Positions 54,830-62,997 of a stretch of 64,000 nt of DNA are shown piece after piece (position 1 is the first letter of the stretch; every line of letters starts with the position of its first letter). Made by a program: the position numbers and the translations under genes. The notes under the pieces are model-generated. The model did no database searches, was not told the DNA's origin, and was given only the letters and a program-made list of their open reading frames with translations. Origin of the DNA: Gemmatimonadota bacterium (lineage in GTDB: Bacteria > Gemmatimonadota > Gemmatimonadetes > Longimicrobiales > Gaopeijiaceae); contig JAJDVT010000027.1 in NCBI GenBank assembly GCA_022826005.1, positions 1-64,000 of the forward strand. Direction: 5' to 3'.

Positions 54830-57139
54830 ATGCCGACCCGAATCGTTCCTCTCCCTGCGCCGCTCTTCGTGGCGCTGGTGGCTCCGCTCACCACCCCCGA
54901 CCTCTCTGCCCAATCCCGCGCGGCTGCCCGCATCGACCCCGACACCATGCCCCGCCCTACGCTGGAGGCGAGGCGTACGGCCGGACCCATCACCCTCGAC
55001 GGCACCCTGGACGAAGCGGCCTGGGCGCTGGCCGACTCCACCCGGGGCACGTTCTATCAGTCGATCCCGGACCAGGGCGCGCCCGCCAGCGAGCGCACCG
55101 TCGTCCGCGTGCTCTATGACGACGACCGCCTCTACGTCGGCGCGGTCATGTACGACAGCCGCCCCGACCTGCTGGTGTCCGCCGGCATGGAGCAGGACTT
55201 TGCGACGCAGGACTCGGACATCTTCGGCTTCGCGCTCGACACCTACCTTGACCGGCAGAACGCGTTCCTCTTTGCGGTGAACCCGGCCGGGGCGCTCTTC
55301 GACGCGCAGGCGTTCAACGACCAGCAGTCGGTGAACCGGGCCTGGGAAGGCGAAGTCGAGGTGTCGACGCGGATCACGGACGACGGATGGGTGGCCGAGG
55401 TGGCCGTGCCGCTGACGACGCTGCGTTTCCGCGCCACCGAAGGCGCGCAGAGCTGGGGATTGAACTTTGCGCGCCGTATCCGGCGCATTGCAGAGGACTC
55501 GCAGTGGGCGCCGCTGACCCGGCAGTTCCGCATCTACAAGATGTCCCGGGCGGGGACGCTGACCTCGCTGGAGGGGCTCAGGCAGGGCCGGAACCTGTGG
55601 GTGAAGCCGTTCGTGAACGGGGTTCGCACGGACGGCGCGCGGGCTGCGTCGCCGGGTGAGGCGCTGGAGGGCGGGTTCGACTTGAAGTGGGGGGTTACCC
55701 CTCAGTTTACACTCGACCTTACAGCACTGACCGACTTCTCCCAGGTGGAAGTCGACGAGCAGCAGATCAACCTGACCCGCTTTTCCCTCTTCTTCCCCGA
55801 AAAGAGGGATTTCTTCCTGGAAAACGAGGGAATATTCGCCTTTCAGGATGCGCGGGTCCGCAATTTCCGCACCGGTTCCGGACCGCAGAACTTCAAGCTT
55901 TTCCACAGCCGGAGGATCGGGCTGTCGGCGGAGCGGACGCCGGTGCCGATCGCGGGCGGGGTGCGGCTCACGGGGCGCGCTGGCGGCTACGCGATAGGGC
56001 TCCTCAACATGCAGACGCTCGACGAGCCCGGCAGCCCGGGTGGGACGGGCGGCTCCCGCCAGACAGGCAGCCCGGGCGATATGGGAGGCCCCGCCCGGGC
56101 CGGGAGTCCGGGCGAGAACTTTTCCGTGGTCCGGCTGCGGAAGAACGTGCTTGGCAGCAGCGACATCGGGGTGATGTTCGTCAATCGGGCAGGCACGGGG
56201 CCGGAGGTCGCCGGCGACTACAACCGGTCGTTCGGCGCGGACGCCAACCTGAGGCTCGCCGGCGGGCGGATGCTGCTGAATTCGTACATCGCGCTCACCG
56301 ACGGGCCGGATGCGGACGGTGACCGTACGGCGGGTGCGCTGGAGGTCGCGTGGCGCGATCCGCTCTGGGACGCGTCCATGCTGCTCAAGACGGTGGGCGA
56401 CGACTTCAATCCCGGAGTCGGATTCGTGGCCCGGCGAGGCGTGCGGCAGGGGTTCGTGACCCTCGGCGCGCATCCCCAGCCGCCGATTCCACGGGTGCGC
56501 GAACTGAATCCCTACGTGGATGTCGACCTCTACACGGATCCGGGTTGGGTGCTGGAGACGCGGGAGATCACGCCCGGTCTCGGGGTGGCCTTCCTCGACA
56601 GCAGCATCCTGACGCTGGAGTACGCGGCGTCCCGCGAGCGGCTGGCGGAGGCGACTCGCATCGTCGGCGCCGACGTCCCTGCCGGCGAGTACGATTTCGG
56701 CTCCTTCACGGCCAGCTACCGGTCGAACCTGGGCCGGAAGGTGGGCGGAGAGGTGTCCATCACCCGGGGCGGGTTCTTCGACGGGGAACGGACCTCGGTG
56801 GGCGGGAGCGTCACGCTGCGTCCGAGCGCCCGCCTCTTCGTCGAGGGGACGGCCCAGCGCAACCGGCTCACGCTGGCGGGCCGGAGCTTCGACGCCAATC
56901 TGTTCGGCGCCCGCGTCCGGCTCGCCCGCGACACCCGCACCTTCCTGAGCGCCTTCGTCCAGTACAACGAGTCGGCCGACGAGCTGCAGACGAACATCCG
57001 TTTCAACCTCATCCACGCGCCCCTGAGCGACCTGTTCCTGGTGTACTCGGAGCGGAGGAACCCGGCTCCGCGGGGCGGCGAACCGGGGCTGACCGACCGC
57101 GCGATAACCGTGAAGTTCACGAAGCTGCTGGCGTTCTGA
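54830..57139 (+). CDS. DUF5916 outer-membrane protein with CBM9-like domain
   Basis: This 769-residue protein has a signal (LFVALVAPLTTPDLSAQ). A CBM9-like domain follows at about 45-210 (GPITLDGTLDEAAWALAD, VVRVLYDDDRLYVGAVMYDS, WVAEVAVPLTTLRF). The DUF5916 beta-barrel domain then runs to the end: FPEKRDFFLENEGIFAF, FHSRRIGLS and many amphipathic strands, ending in a phenylalanine (KLLAF) as outer-membrane barrels do. A 40-residue Gly/Ser/Pro insert (about 400-425) is low complexity. The family is common in Bacteroidota and Gemmatimonadota and may bind or import glycans; this is unproven. Confidence 0.87.
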   Translation: MPTRIVPLPAPLFVALVAPLTTPDLSAQSRAAARIDPDTMPRPTLEARRTAGPITLDGTLDEAAWALADSTRGTFYQSIPDQGAPASERTVVRVLYDDDRLYVGAVMYDSRPDLLVSAGMEQDFATQDSDIFGFALDTYLDRQNAFLFAVNPAGALFDAQAFNDQQSVNRAWEGEVEVSTRITDDGWVAEVAVPLTTLRFRATEGAQSWGLNFARRIRRIAEDSQWAPLTRQFRIYKMSRAGTLTSLEGLRQGRNLWVKPFVNGVRTDGARAASPGEALEGGFDLKWGVTPQFTLDLTALTDFSQVEVDEQQINLTRFSLFFPEKRDFFLENEGIFAFQDARVRNFRTGSGPQNFKLFHSRRIGLSAERTPVPIAGGVRLTGRAGGYAIGLLNMQTLDEPGSPGGTGGSRQTGSPGDMGGPARAGSPGENFSVVRLRKNVLGSSDIGVMFVNRAGTGPEVAGDYNRSFGADANLRLAGGRMLLNSYIALTDGPDADGDRTAGALEVAWRDPLWDASMLLKTVGDDFNPGVGFVARRGVRQGFVTLGAHPQPPIPRVRELNPYVDVDLYTDPGWVLETREITPGLGVAFLDSSILTLEYAASRERLAEATRIVGADVPAGEYDFGSFTASYRSNLGRKVGGEVSITRGGFFDGERTSVGGSVTLRPSARLFVEGTAQRNRLTLAGRSFDANLFGARVRLARDTRTFLSAFVQYNESADELQTNIRFNLIHAPLSDLFLVYSERRNPAPRGGEPGLTDRAITVKFTKLLAF

Positions 57140-57193
57140 GCGGGCCGCCCGGTCACCGGTAACGAAACCATCCGTTCGGTTGTCCTTGAATCG

Positions 57194-58084
57194 ATGAACG
57201 TTCACCTGATCGACGGCACCTATGAGCTCTTCCGGCACTACTACGGCGCGCCCGGCGCCACGGATCGCGCCGGCCGCGAGGTGGGGGGCCTGCGCGGCGT
57301 GCTCTACTCGCTGCTCACCATGTTCGATGCGGGGGTGACGCACATGGCCGTCGCCACCGACCACGTGATCGAGTCCTTCCGCAACCGGTTGTGGCCAGGC
57401 TACAAGACCGGTGCGGGGATCGATCCGCTCCTTCTGGCACAGTTCGGGCCGCTTGAAGACGGGCTGCGCACCATGGGCGTCCAGGTCTGGCCGATGGAGG
57501 AACTGGAGGCCGACGACGGGCTCGCGTCCGGTGCCGCGCTGGCGGCGCGCGACTCGCGGGTCGAGTGCATCTACCTGTGCACGCCCGACAAGGACCTCGC
57601 CCAGTGTGTGCGGGGCGGCCGCATCGTCCAGTGGGACCGGCGCAAGGGCGAGATCCGCGATGCCGAAGCGGTGGTCGGCAAGTTCGGGGTGCCGCCGCGC
57701 AGCATACCCGACTACCTCGCGCTGGTTGGCGACAGCGCCGACGGCTTCCCCGGTGTCCCGGGCTGGGGCGCCAAGTCGACCTCGGTGGTGCTGGCCCGGT
57801 ACCTGCGCCTGGAAGACATCCCGGCGAGGGCCGACGACTGGGACGTGACCGTCCGGGGGGCCGAGCGCCTGGCGGCGGCGCTGCGGGAACACCGCGCCAA
57901 CGCTTTTCTCTTCCGCGACCTGGCGACCCTGCGCGACGGCGCCGCCCTGTTCGAAGATGTGGACGAACTCGAGTGGCACGGGCCCACGCCCGCCTTCGAG
58001 AAGCTCGCCGAAGACCTCGGCGCGCCCGGCCTGTGGGAACGGGCCGGGCGAATTCACTACAAGTTGCAGAGCCTGACCGCGTGA
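57194..58084 (+). CDS. 5'-3' exonuclease / flap endonuclease-like protein
   Basis: This 296-residue protein resembles the 5'-nuclease domain of DNA polymerase I. It has NVHLIDGTYELFRHYYG at the N-terminus, DHVIESFRNRLWPGYKTG, ELEADDGLASGAALAA, CTPDKDLAQCV and the H3TH region YLALVGDSADGFPGVPGWGAKS. Metal-ligand aspartates are present in these motifs. It stands free of a polymerase domain, like other single-domain 5'-nucleases, and should act in flap or primer removal. It begins 55 nt after the DUF5916 gene. Confidence 0.88.
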   Translation: MNVHLIDGTYELFRHYYGAPGATDRAGREVGGLRGVLYSLLTMFDAGVTHMAVATDHVIESFRNRLWPGYKTGAGIDPLLLAQFGPLEDGLRTMGVQVWPMEELEADDGLASGAALAARDSRVECIYLCTPDKDLAQCVRGGRIVQWDRRKGEIRDAEAVVGKFGVPPRSIPDYLALVGDSADGFPGVPGWGAKSTSVVLARYLRLEDIPARADDWDVTVRGAERLAAALREHRANAFLFRDLATLRDGAALFEDVDELEWHGPTPAFEKLAEDLGAPGLWERAGRIHYKLQSLTA

Positions 58085-58123
58085 GGCGGGCCTGCAGTGT
58101 GCAACCACCAAGGAGATGAAGAC

Positions 58124-58621
58124 ATGAAGCACGCGACTTTCCATCGACGCATGACCGCCCTCGGAGTACTCGCCGTGGCGATCGCCCTCGTCCTGCCTGC
58201 GTCCCTGTCGGCGCAGCGCGGCGCGGGCGGAGGAGCCCGCGGGATGTTCAACAACCCCGCGATCAGGCTGTGGACCCAGTTCGACGAGAACAACGAGGAG
58301 TTCACCAAACAGCTCGCCCTCACGGAGGAGCAGACCGAAAGCATCGCCACACTCCTCAAGGACTTCCGCGAGAAGAACGAGCAGGGGCTCGAAGAGTACA
58401 CCGAGATACGCCAGAGCATGCGCAACCGCGGGGGCGGTGCCGGTGGTGGGGGCGGAGGGAATCGCCAGGCGATGCAAGCCACCTTCCAGCGGATGCAGAC
58501 GTTGCTTGAAAAGCTCGGGCCCGCCTTCGAGAAGCTGCACACCGATGTGGGTGAGCTGCTGACCGAGGATCAGAACAGGAAGCTGACCGAGTTGCTCCAG
58601 CCGCGGCGGCCGGGAGGCTGA
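58124..58621 (+). CDS. Spy/CpxP-like periplasmic protein
   Basis: This 165-residue protein has a signal ending in LPASLSAQ. A helical domain with LALTEEQTESIATLLKDF follows, and later LLTEDQNRKLTELLQP, the paired LTxxQ-type helices of Spy/CpxP proteins. A glycine-rich stretch separates the halves (RNRGGGAGGGGGGNRQ). It is probably a periplasmic chaperone or metal/envelope-stress protein. AAGGAG stands 8 nt before ATG 58124. An inverted repeat after the stop may end the message. Confidence 0.75.
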   Translation: MKHATFHRRMTALGVLAVAIALVLPASLSAQRGAGGGARGMFNNPAIRLWTQFDENNEEFTKQLALTEEQTESIATLLKDFREKNEQGLEEYTEIRQSMRNRGGGAGGGGGGNRQAMQATFQRMQTLLEKLGPAFEKLHTDVGELLTEDQNRKLTELLQPRRPGG

Positions 58622-58630
58622 TCGAAGGGG

Positions 58631-58682
58631 ATTCCCCGGGCGGTTCGCGTTCCGTAGTGACACGGCGGGTCGTCCGGGGAAT
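58631..58682 (+). terminator. Inverted repeat after the Spy-like gene
   Basis: ATTCCCCGG (58631-58639) faces CCGGGGAAT (58674-58682), a perfect 9-bp pair 10 nt after the stop codon. The 34-nt spacer is long for a simple terminator. The remaining gap to 58810 shows nothing else. Confidence 0.4.
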
Positions 58683-58810
58683 GCGGGATGGATCGTCCCG
58701 AAAGTGCAGCCCGCAAACGCCGGTCGTAGTCACTGACCGATCGATGATCTACAGTGTTTATGTTGTCGAGACACAGGCCCCACTGATCTGCCAACCAACC
58801 CGATCACCGA

Positions 58811-59840
58811 TTGGCCCATCAACGTCACCTCTCGAAAGCACCGATCCGCGAGGCTGTGCTGGATGTCGGCGTCGCGAGGGGAACACCCGTTGACCTGCGC
58901 CTTCTCCGCAATCCCTGGAATCGATGGACCGTTTCCCGGAGGTCCATGACCTCACTTCGGAATCGTCTCCCCAACACACCCCGAACGATCAGGATCTGGA
59001 GCATGGGCCTGAATCTGGTGGCGTGATCGGAGTGCGTGGATTTACCGAAGAGCGTGATTGGGCCGTTGACTTTCGCCAGGACGGGCTGACCTTCAGCCGC
59101 AGGTCCCCCTATCCGAGTTGGCGAGAGTACTCCGGTTTGGCCCGTCCCCTTGTCGAGAAGTTTCTCTCGATCACCATGCCGGCTCAAGTCGTTCGGCTCG
59201 GGCTCCGGTACGTCAATCACTTCCGGCTCCCTGACAGGGATCCCCGCGACTACTTCGTGTCCCTACCTTCGCTCCCGGATTCATTGAGTCTGTCCGTGGA
59301 CCGACTACTTACATCGACTACCGCCCGCGATTCGGAATCCGGGCTCTCGGTGCACGTCATGCATTCCTTCTTGACGATCTTGCGCCTGGGAGGATTGGGC
59401 ACCTGCTGGACATTGACGTGTTCTCGGAAAACCGGTTCGGTCCCGAAGAGGATCAGATCTGGGGAACTTTCGAGTCACTAAGGGATTTCAAGAACAGGAT
59501 CTTCTTCGAACTCATCACGGAGCGTAATCTCTTCGAGGAGTCCGAATCGATGGCGGAAGACGACATGCTTCCGGCCACGTTCGCGAGGGCACGCCGGCTC
59601 CTGGACACCATACCAAGCGGATTCCCGGTTCCAGACATCGGGCTTGATCCGGATGGCGAGGTGGCCTTCGATTGGATTCGTCGCGACCGTACAATGGTGT
59701 CCGTCAGCATCGGAACCGAGGGAGACCCGAGCTACGCGGCTGGGCTTGTGGATGGTACTGCCTACGGTTTCCTGCACTGGGATGACAGGTTCCCGGTGGC
59801 ACTGACGGACCTTCTAAGGCGTCTCTACCACCCCGCTTAG
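58811..59840 (+). pseudogene. Wrecked TIGR04255 gene fused to remnant of a companion gene
   Basis: Pieces of a TIGR04255-family protein follow each other in three frames. HLSKAPIREAVLDVGV, the family N-terminus, lies near 58830. WAVDFRQDGLTFSRRSPYPS to VVRLGLRYVNHF lies at about 59060-59230. FGIRALGARHAFLLDDL and LLDIDVFSEN to FFELITERNLFEE lies at about 59330-59545. Two frameshifts are needed, near 58910 and 59275. The last frame then runs without a stop into what looks like the end of a different protein (PDIGLDPDGEVAFDWIRRD, AAGLVDGTAYGFLHWDDRFP). Codons look less GC-rich than those of the neighbours. It is a dead or fused module. Confidence 0.7.
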
Positions 59841-59846
59841 CGGAAA

Positions 59847-60010
59847 ATGGGTGAAATCGCTCGGTTTCTCTTCCACCGGAGCCAATACGCTTCGACCAAG
59901 CAGGCCGTCAAGCCTGGGGCCTTTCTCCCAAAGAACGGACAGACCTCCGTCTTTGATATCATGGGGTTGACAGAAGAGGGAATTCGGAGAATCGGTATCG
60001 AGGTTGGCCC
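59847..60010 (+). pseudogene. Truncated third gene of the TIGR04255 module
   Basis: ATG 59847 starts ARFLFHRSQYASTKQAVKPG and continues PKNGQTSVFDIMGLTEEGI. This looks like the beginning of the hypothetical protein often found beside TIGR04255 genes, as I recall that gene neighbourhood. After about residue 54 the sequence becomes the antisense of the hydrolase gene's 3' end, so the gene is cut by a rearrangement near 60010. The open frame then runs into shadow sequence until 60128. Confidence 0.6.
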
Positions 60011-61464
60011 CCCGCCGTCTTCAGAATCCAGTCGGCGATCAGCTCCATCGCTTCGACCGACCAGGTCTCTTCGATCGACTGGTATTCGCTCGGGGCGCCG
60101 GTCTGCGCGTGCTGGAAGAGGTGGTTGAGGTCCGGGAGCGCGTGGGTCTCGTAGCGGGTGTTGCCGCCGCGCCGTAGTGCCGCCTCGATCTCGCGCAGGT
60201 TCTCCTGGTAGGGGACTTGCAGGTCCTTTTCGCCGTTGATCGCCAGAACGGGGACGGTCACCCTCTCGAGCATCGGGGCGGGTTCGTAGGTCAGGAAGTA
60301 GCGGAACCACGGGTTGTTGACCTGCCGGACCTGGGCCGCGACGGCCTGCCGCATCGCGTCATCGCCGGCAGTCTCCCCTCCGGCGTTGGCGCGCTCCAGT
60401 CCCGCCCTGATGATCGCCGTGATCTTCTCGCCCGCACGCCCGCGATCGGGCTCGCGCTTCAGGACGTCGAAGATGGCTCGCTGCTGCTCGCGGTTTGCCG
60501 CGATCGCCTCCTCGGGGGCGCCCGCCGCGCGCGCGATCAGCGCGGCCTGGGCGTAGAGGATGCGCTCGCCGTTCACGCCCGTCGCGGCCATCAGGACGAT
60601 GTAGCTGACGTCGCGGGATGCGACCGCCGCCATGGGCGCGATGATGCCGCCCTCCGAGTGGCCCGCGAGGCCGATCTTGCCGGGGTCGACGTCGTCGCGT
60701 GTCTTCAGGTAGGCGACGGCGGCCAGCGCGTCGGAGGCGAAGTCCTGCGAGGTCGCCGTGCCGAAGTCGCCGGTCGATTCGCCGACGCCGCGGTCGTCGT
60801 AGCGCAGGACGGCGATGCCTCGCCGGGTGAGGTGGTCGGCCAGCACGAGGAAAGGACGGTGCCCCATGAGGGCTTCGTCCCGGTCCTGGGGACCCGAACC
60901 AGAGATGAGGATCACGGCCGGGAAGGGGCCTCCGGACGCGGGCCGCGTAAAGGTGCCCGCCAGGGTGTGGCCGCCTTCCGGGTTGGCGTAGGCGACGTCC
61001 TCGGCGAGGTACGGGTAGGGCTCCTCGGGGTTCTGGGGGCGGCGCAGCGTGACTGCGCCTTCGTCGTCGGGCACGCGCTCAAGAACGAGCTCGAAGGACT
61101 GGCCCGCCTGGGTGAAGGTGCCGGTGATCTTGCCGTCTTCGGCGGAAAGTGTGCCGCGGAAGGATGCGCCGATCATCGGCATCGTCATGGAGATGGAGTC
61201 GCCGGACACGGTAGTCTCCGCGACCTGGATCTGCGCGTTGCCCTGGTCGACAGAATACAGGGTGGCGCCCGGCACGCCTTCGGTCTCGGCGATGACGAAG
61301 CGCAGGCGCAGCTGCGCCGCGCCTGCATCCAGGGTGCCCATCCAGGTTCCCACGAAGCCGGCGGTGTCGGGCTCGGGTGGTTCCTGGCCAGCGGCGGTTC
61401 CAGCACCAGCGCCGATGGCCAGGGGGATGAGAGTGAGGGTCATGCAGGCCAGCAGGGGTCTCAT
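59959..61464 (-). CDS. Alpha/beta hydrolase with N-terminal lipocalin-like domain, copy 1
   Basis: This 501-residue secreted protein has a signal ending in AAGQ. An N-terminal beta domain follows (about 38-130, GTWMGTLDAGAAQLRLRFVI). An S9/dienelactone-hydrolase-like serine hydrolase then has the nucleophile S270 in GLAGHSEGG, AVLRYDDRGVGESTGDF, and LPDLNHLFQHA with the histidine. It is probably a periplasmic esterase or peptidase. Compared with the paralog at 61508, which ends ADWIVRVTGG, it has about 15 extra residues after ADWILKTAGG. These read antisense through the truncated TIGR04255-module gene. Its native stop was lost at the rearrangement junction. Confidence 0.85.
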   Translation of the reverse strand: MRPLLACMTLTLIPLAIGAGAGTAAGQEPPEPDTAGFVGTWMGTLDAGAAQLRLRFVIAETEGVPGATLYSVDQGNAQIQVAETTVSGDSISMTMPMIGASFRGTLSAEDGKITGTFTQAGQSFELVLERVPDDEGAVTLRRPQNPEEPYPYLAEDVAYANPEGGHTLAGTFTRPASGGPFPAVILISGSGPQDRDEALMGHRPFLVLADHLTRRGIAVLRYDDRGVGESTGDFGTATSQDFASDALAAVAYLKTRDDVDPGKIGLAGHSEGGIIAPMAAVASRDVSYIVLMAATGVNGERILYAQAALIARAAGAPEEAIAANREQQRAIFDVLKREPDRGRAGEKITAIIRAGLERANAGGETAGDDAMRQAVAAQVRQVNNPWFRYFLTYEPAPMLERVTVPVLAINGEKDLQVPYQENLREIEAALRRGGNTRYETHALPDLNHLFQHAQTGAPSEYQSIEETWSVEAMELIADWILKTAGGQPRYRFSEFPLLSTP

Positions 61465-61507
61465 TGGTTGTTCCCGTTTGGGTGATTCGACATGTGTGGA
61501 TCGAGAT

Positions 61508-62995
61508 TCAACCGCCGGTCACCCGCACGATCCAGTCCGCGATCAGCTCCAGAACCTCTTCCGCGATGGTCTCTTCGATCATCTCGGCTTCACGCGCGGT
61601 GCCGGTCTCCGCAGGCTGGAGGAAGTGGTTGAGTCCCGGAACCGCGTGAATCTCGTAGCGGGTATTGCCGCCGCGTTTCAGTGCCGCCTCGATCTCGCGC
61701 AGGTTCTCCTCGTGGGGAACGTACAGGTCTTTCGTTCCGTTGAGCGCGAGGACCGGTACGGTGACCCTTTCGAGCGTTGATGCCGGTTCGTGTGTCAGGA
61801 AGTAGCGGCGCCAAGGGGTGTTGACCAACTGCACCTGCTCCGAGATGACCTGCGTTAGCGTGGCGTCGTGCGTGGTGCTGTACAACAGCCGTTCCTGCAT
61901 GCTCGCGTTCTCAAACCGAGTCCGAATGATCGCCTCGATCGCCTCGCGCGAACGTTCCGGATCGGTTTCGGACCTCAGGATCTCGTTAATGGCACCCTGC
62001 CGCTCCAGGATCTCGGCGACCGCCTCTTCGGAGGCACCGCCCGCACGGGCCCGCAACTCCATCTGCGCCCTCAAGATGCGTTCCCCGTTCACCCCCGGGC
62101 CAGCCAGGAGGACGATGTAGCTGACATCGGGGGACTGGGCCGCCGCCATCGGCGCAATCAGGCCGCCCTCCGACGCGCCGGCCAGGCCGATCTTGCCGGG
62201 GTCGACATCGTCGCGGGTCCCGAGGTACGCGACTCCGGCCAGCGCGTCGGTGGCAAAGTCCTCCGTGGTGGCGGCCGAAAAGTCCCCCGTCGATTCACCG
62301 ACGCCGCGGTCGTCGTAGAGCAGGACAGCGATCCCGCTCCGGGTCAGGTGATCGGCCAGCACAGCCAGAGGCTTGTGCCCGCTCCCGTTCCGGTCCCGCT
62401 TGTACGGACCCGAACCGGAGATCAGGATCACAGCCGGAAACGGGCCCCCGGTTGCGGGTCGTGTGAAGGTGGCTGCCAGCGTGTGGCCACCTTGCGGGTT
62501 CGGATAGGTGACATCATCGGCCAGGTAGGGAAAGGGCTCCCTGGGGGTCTGGGGCCATCTCGGCCCGGCCTCGTCCTCTGACTGGCGTTCAAGCACAAGC
62601 GGGAAGGTCTCGCCAGCCTGGGTGAAGGTACCGGTGATACTGCTGTCTTCCTGCGACCAGGTTCCCGAATAGGATGCTTCGAAATCCGGCAATGGAACCG
62701 AGATACTGTGGCCATTCACGGTCACAACGGGGGCACCGAGGCTGAATGACAACCTCTCACTCCTGTGATCCTTCCAGTTCCACCGTGTCAGCGAGTTCAC
62801 GGTGGCGCTCACTACGCCCTCCTCTACGGCCAGGACCAGGCGCAGCTCCAGTTGGACGTCGCCGGCATCCGCCGTGCCCGCCCAGTTCCCCACCAGGCCG
62901 GCGGGATCGGCAGCGGCTTCCCGTTGTTCCTGAGCGGCGCAACCGAGGGCGAACGCTGCAAGGACGGCGGACACGCAGACTCCCGGTGTTTTCAT
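61508..62995 (-). CDS. Alpha/beta hydrolase with N-terminal beta domain, copy 2
   Basis: This 495-residue lipoprotein has a lipobox in FALGCAAQ. It shares the architecture of the paralog downstream: beta domain (GNWAGTADAGDVQLELRLVL), FPAVILISGSGPYKRDRNG, AVLLYDDRGVGESTGDF and the catalytic serine in GLAGASEGG, where copy 1 has GHSEGG. The histidine lies in VPGLNHFLQPAE. ATG 62995 is 2 nt after the dnaE stop, so it may be cotranscribed with dnaE. The tandem pair arose by duplication and has diverged considerably. Confidence 0.86.
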   Translation of the reverse strand: MKTPGVCVSAVLAAFALGCAAQEQREAAADPAGLVGNWAGTADAGDVQLELRLVLAVEEGVVSATVNSLTRWNWKDHRSERLSFSLGAPVVTVNGHSISVPLPDFEASYSGTWSQEDSSITGTFTQAGETFPLVLERQSEDEAGPRWPQTPREPFPYLADDVTYPNPQGGHTLAATFTRPATGGPFPAVILISGSGPYKRDRNGSGHKPLAVLADHLTRSGIAVLLYDDRGVGESTGDFSAATTEDFATDALAGVAYLGTRDDVDPGKIGLAGASEGGLIAPMAAAQSPDVSYIVLLAGPGVNGERILRAQMELRARAGGASEEAVAEILERQGAINEILRSETDPERSREAIEAIIRTRFENASMQERLLYSTTHDATLTQVISEQVQLVNTPWRRYFLTHEPASTLERVTVPVLALNGTKDLYVPHEENLREIEAALKRGGNTRYEIHAVPGLNHFLQPAETGTAREAEMIEETIAEEVLELIADWIVRVTGG

Positions 62996-62997
62996 GA

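Noticed and set aside
54167-58663. A 1498-codon open frame on the minus strand
   Set aside because: Only its last 158 codons (DUF4399 lipoprotein, start 54640) are a gene. The rest is antisense to the DUF5916, exonuclease and Spy-like genes, which have clear domains. GC-rich codon use keeps the antisense frame open.
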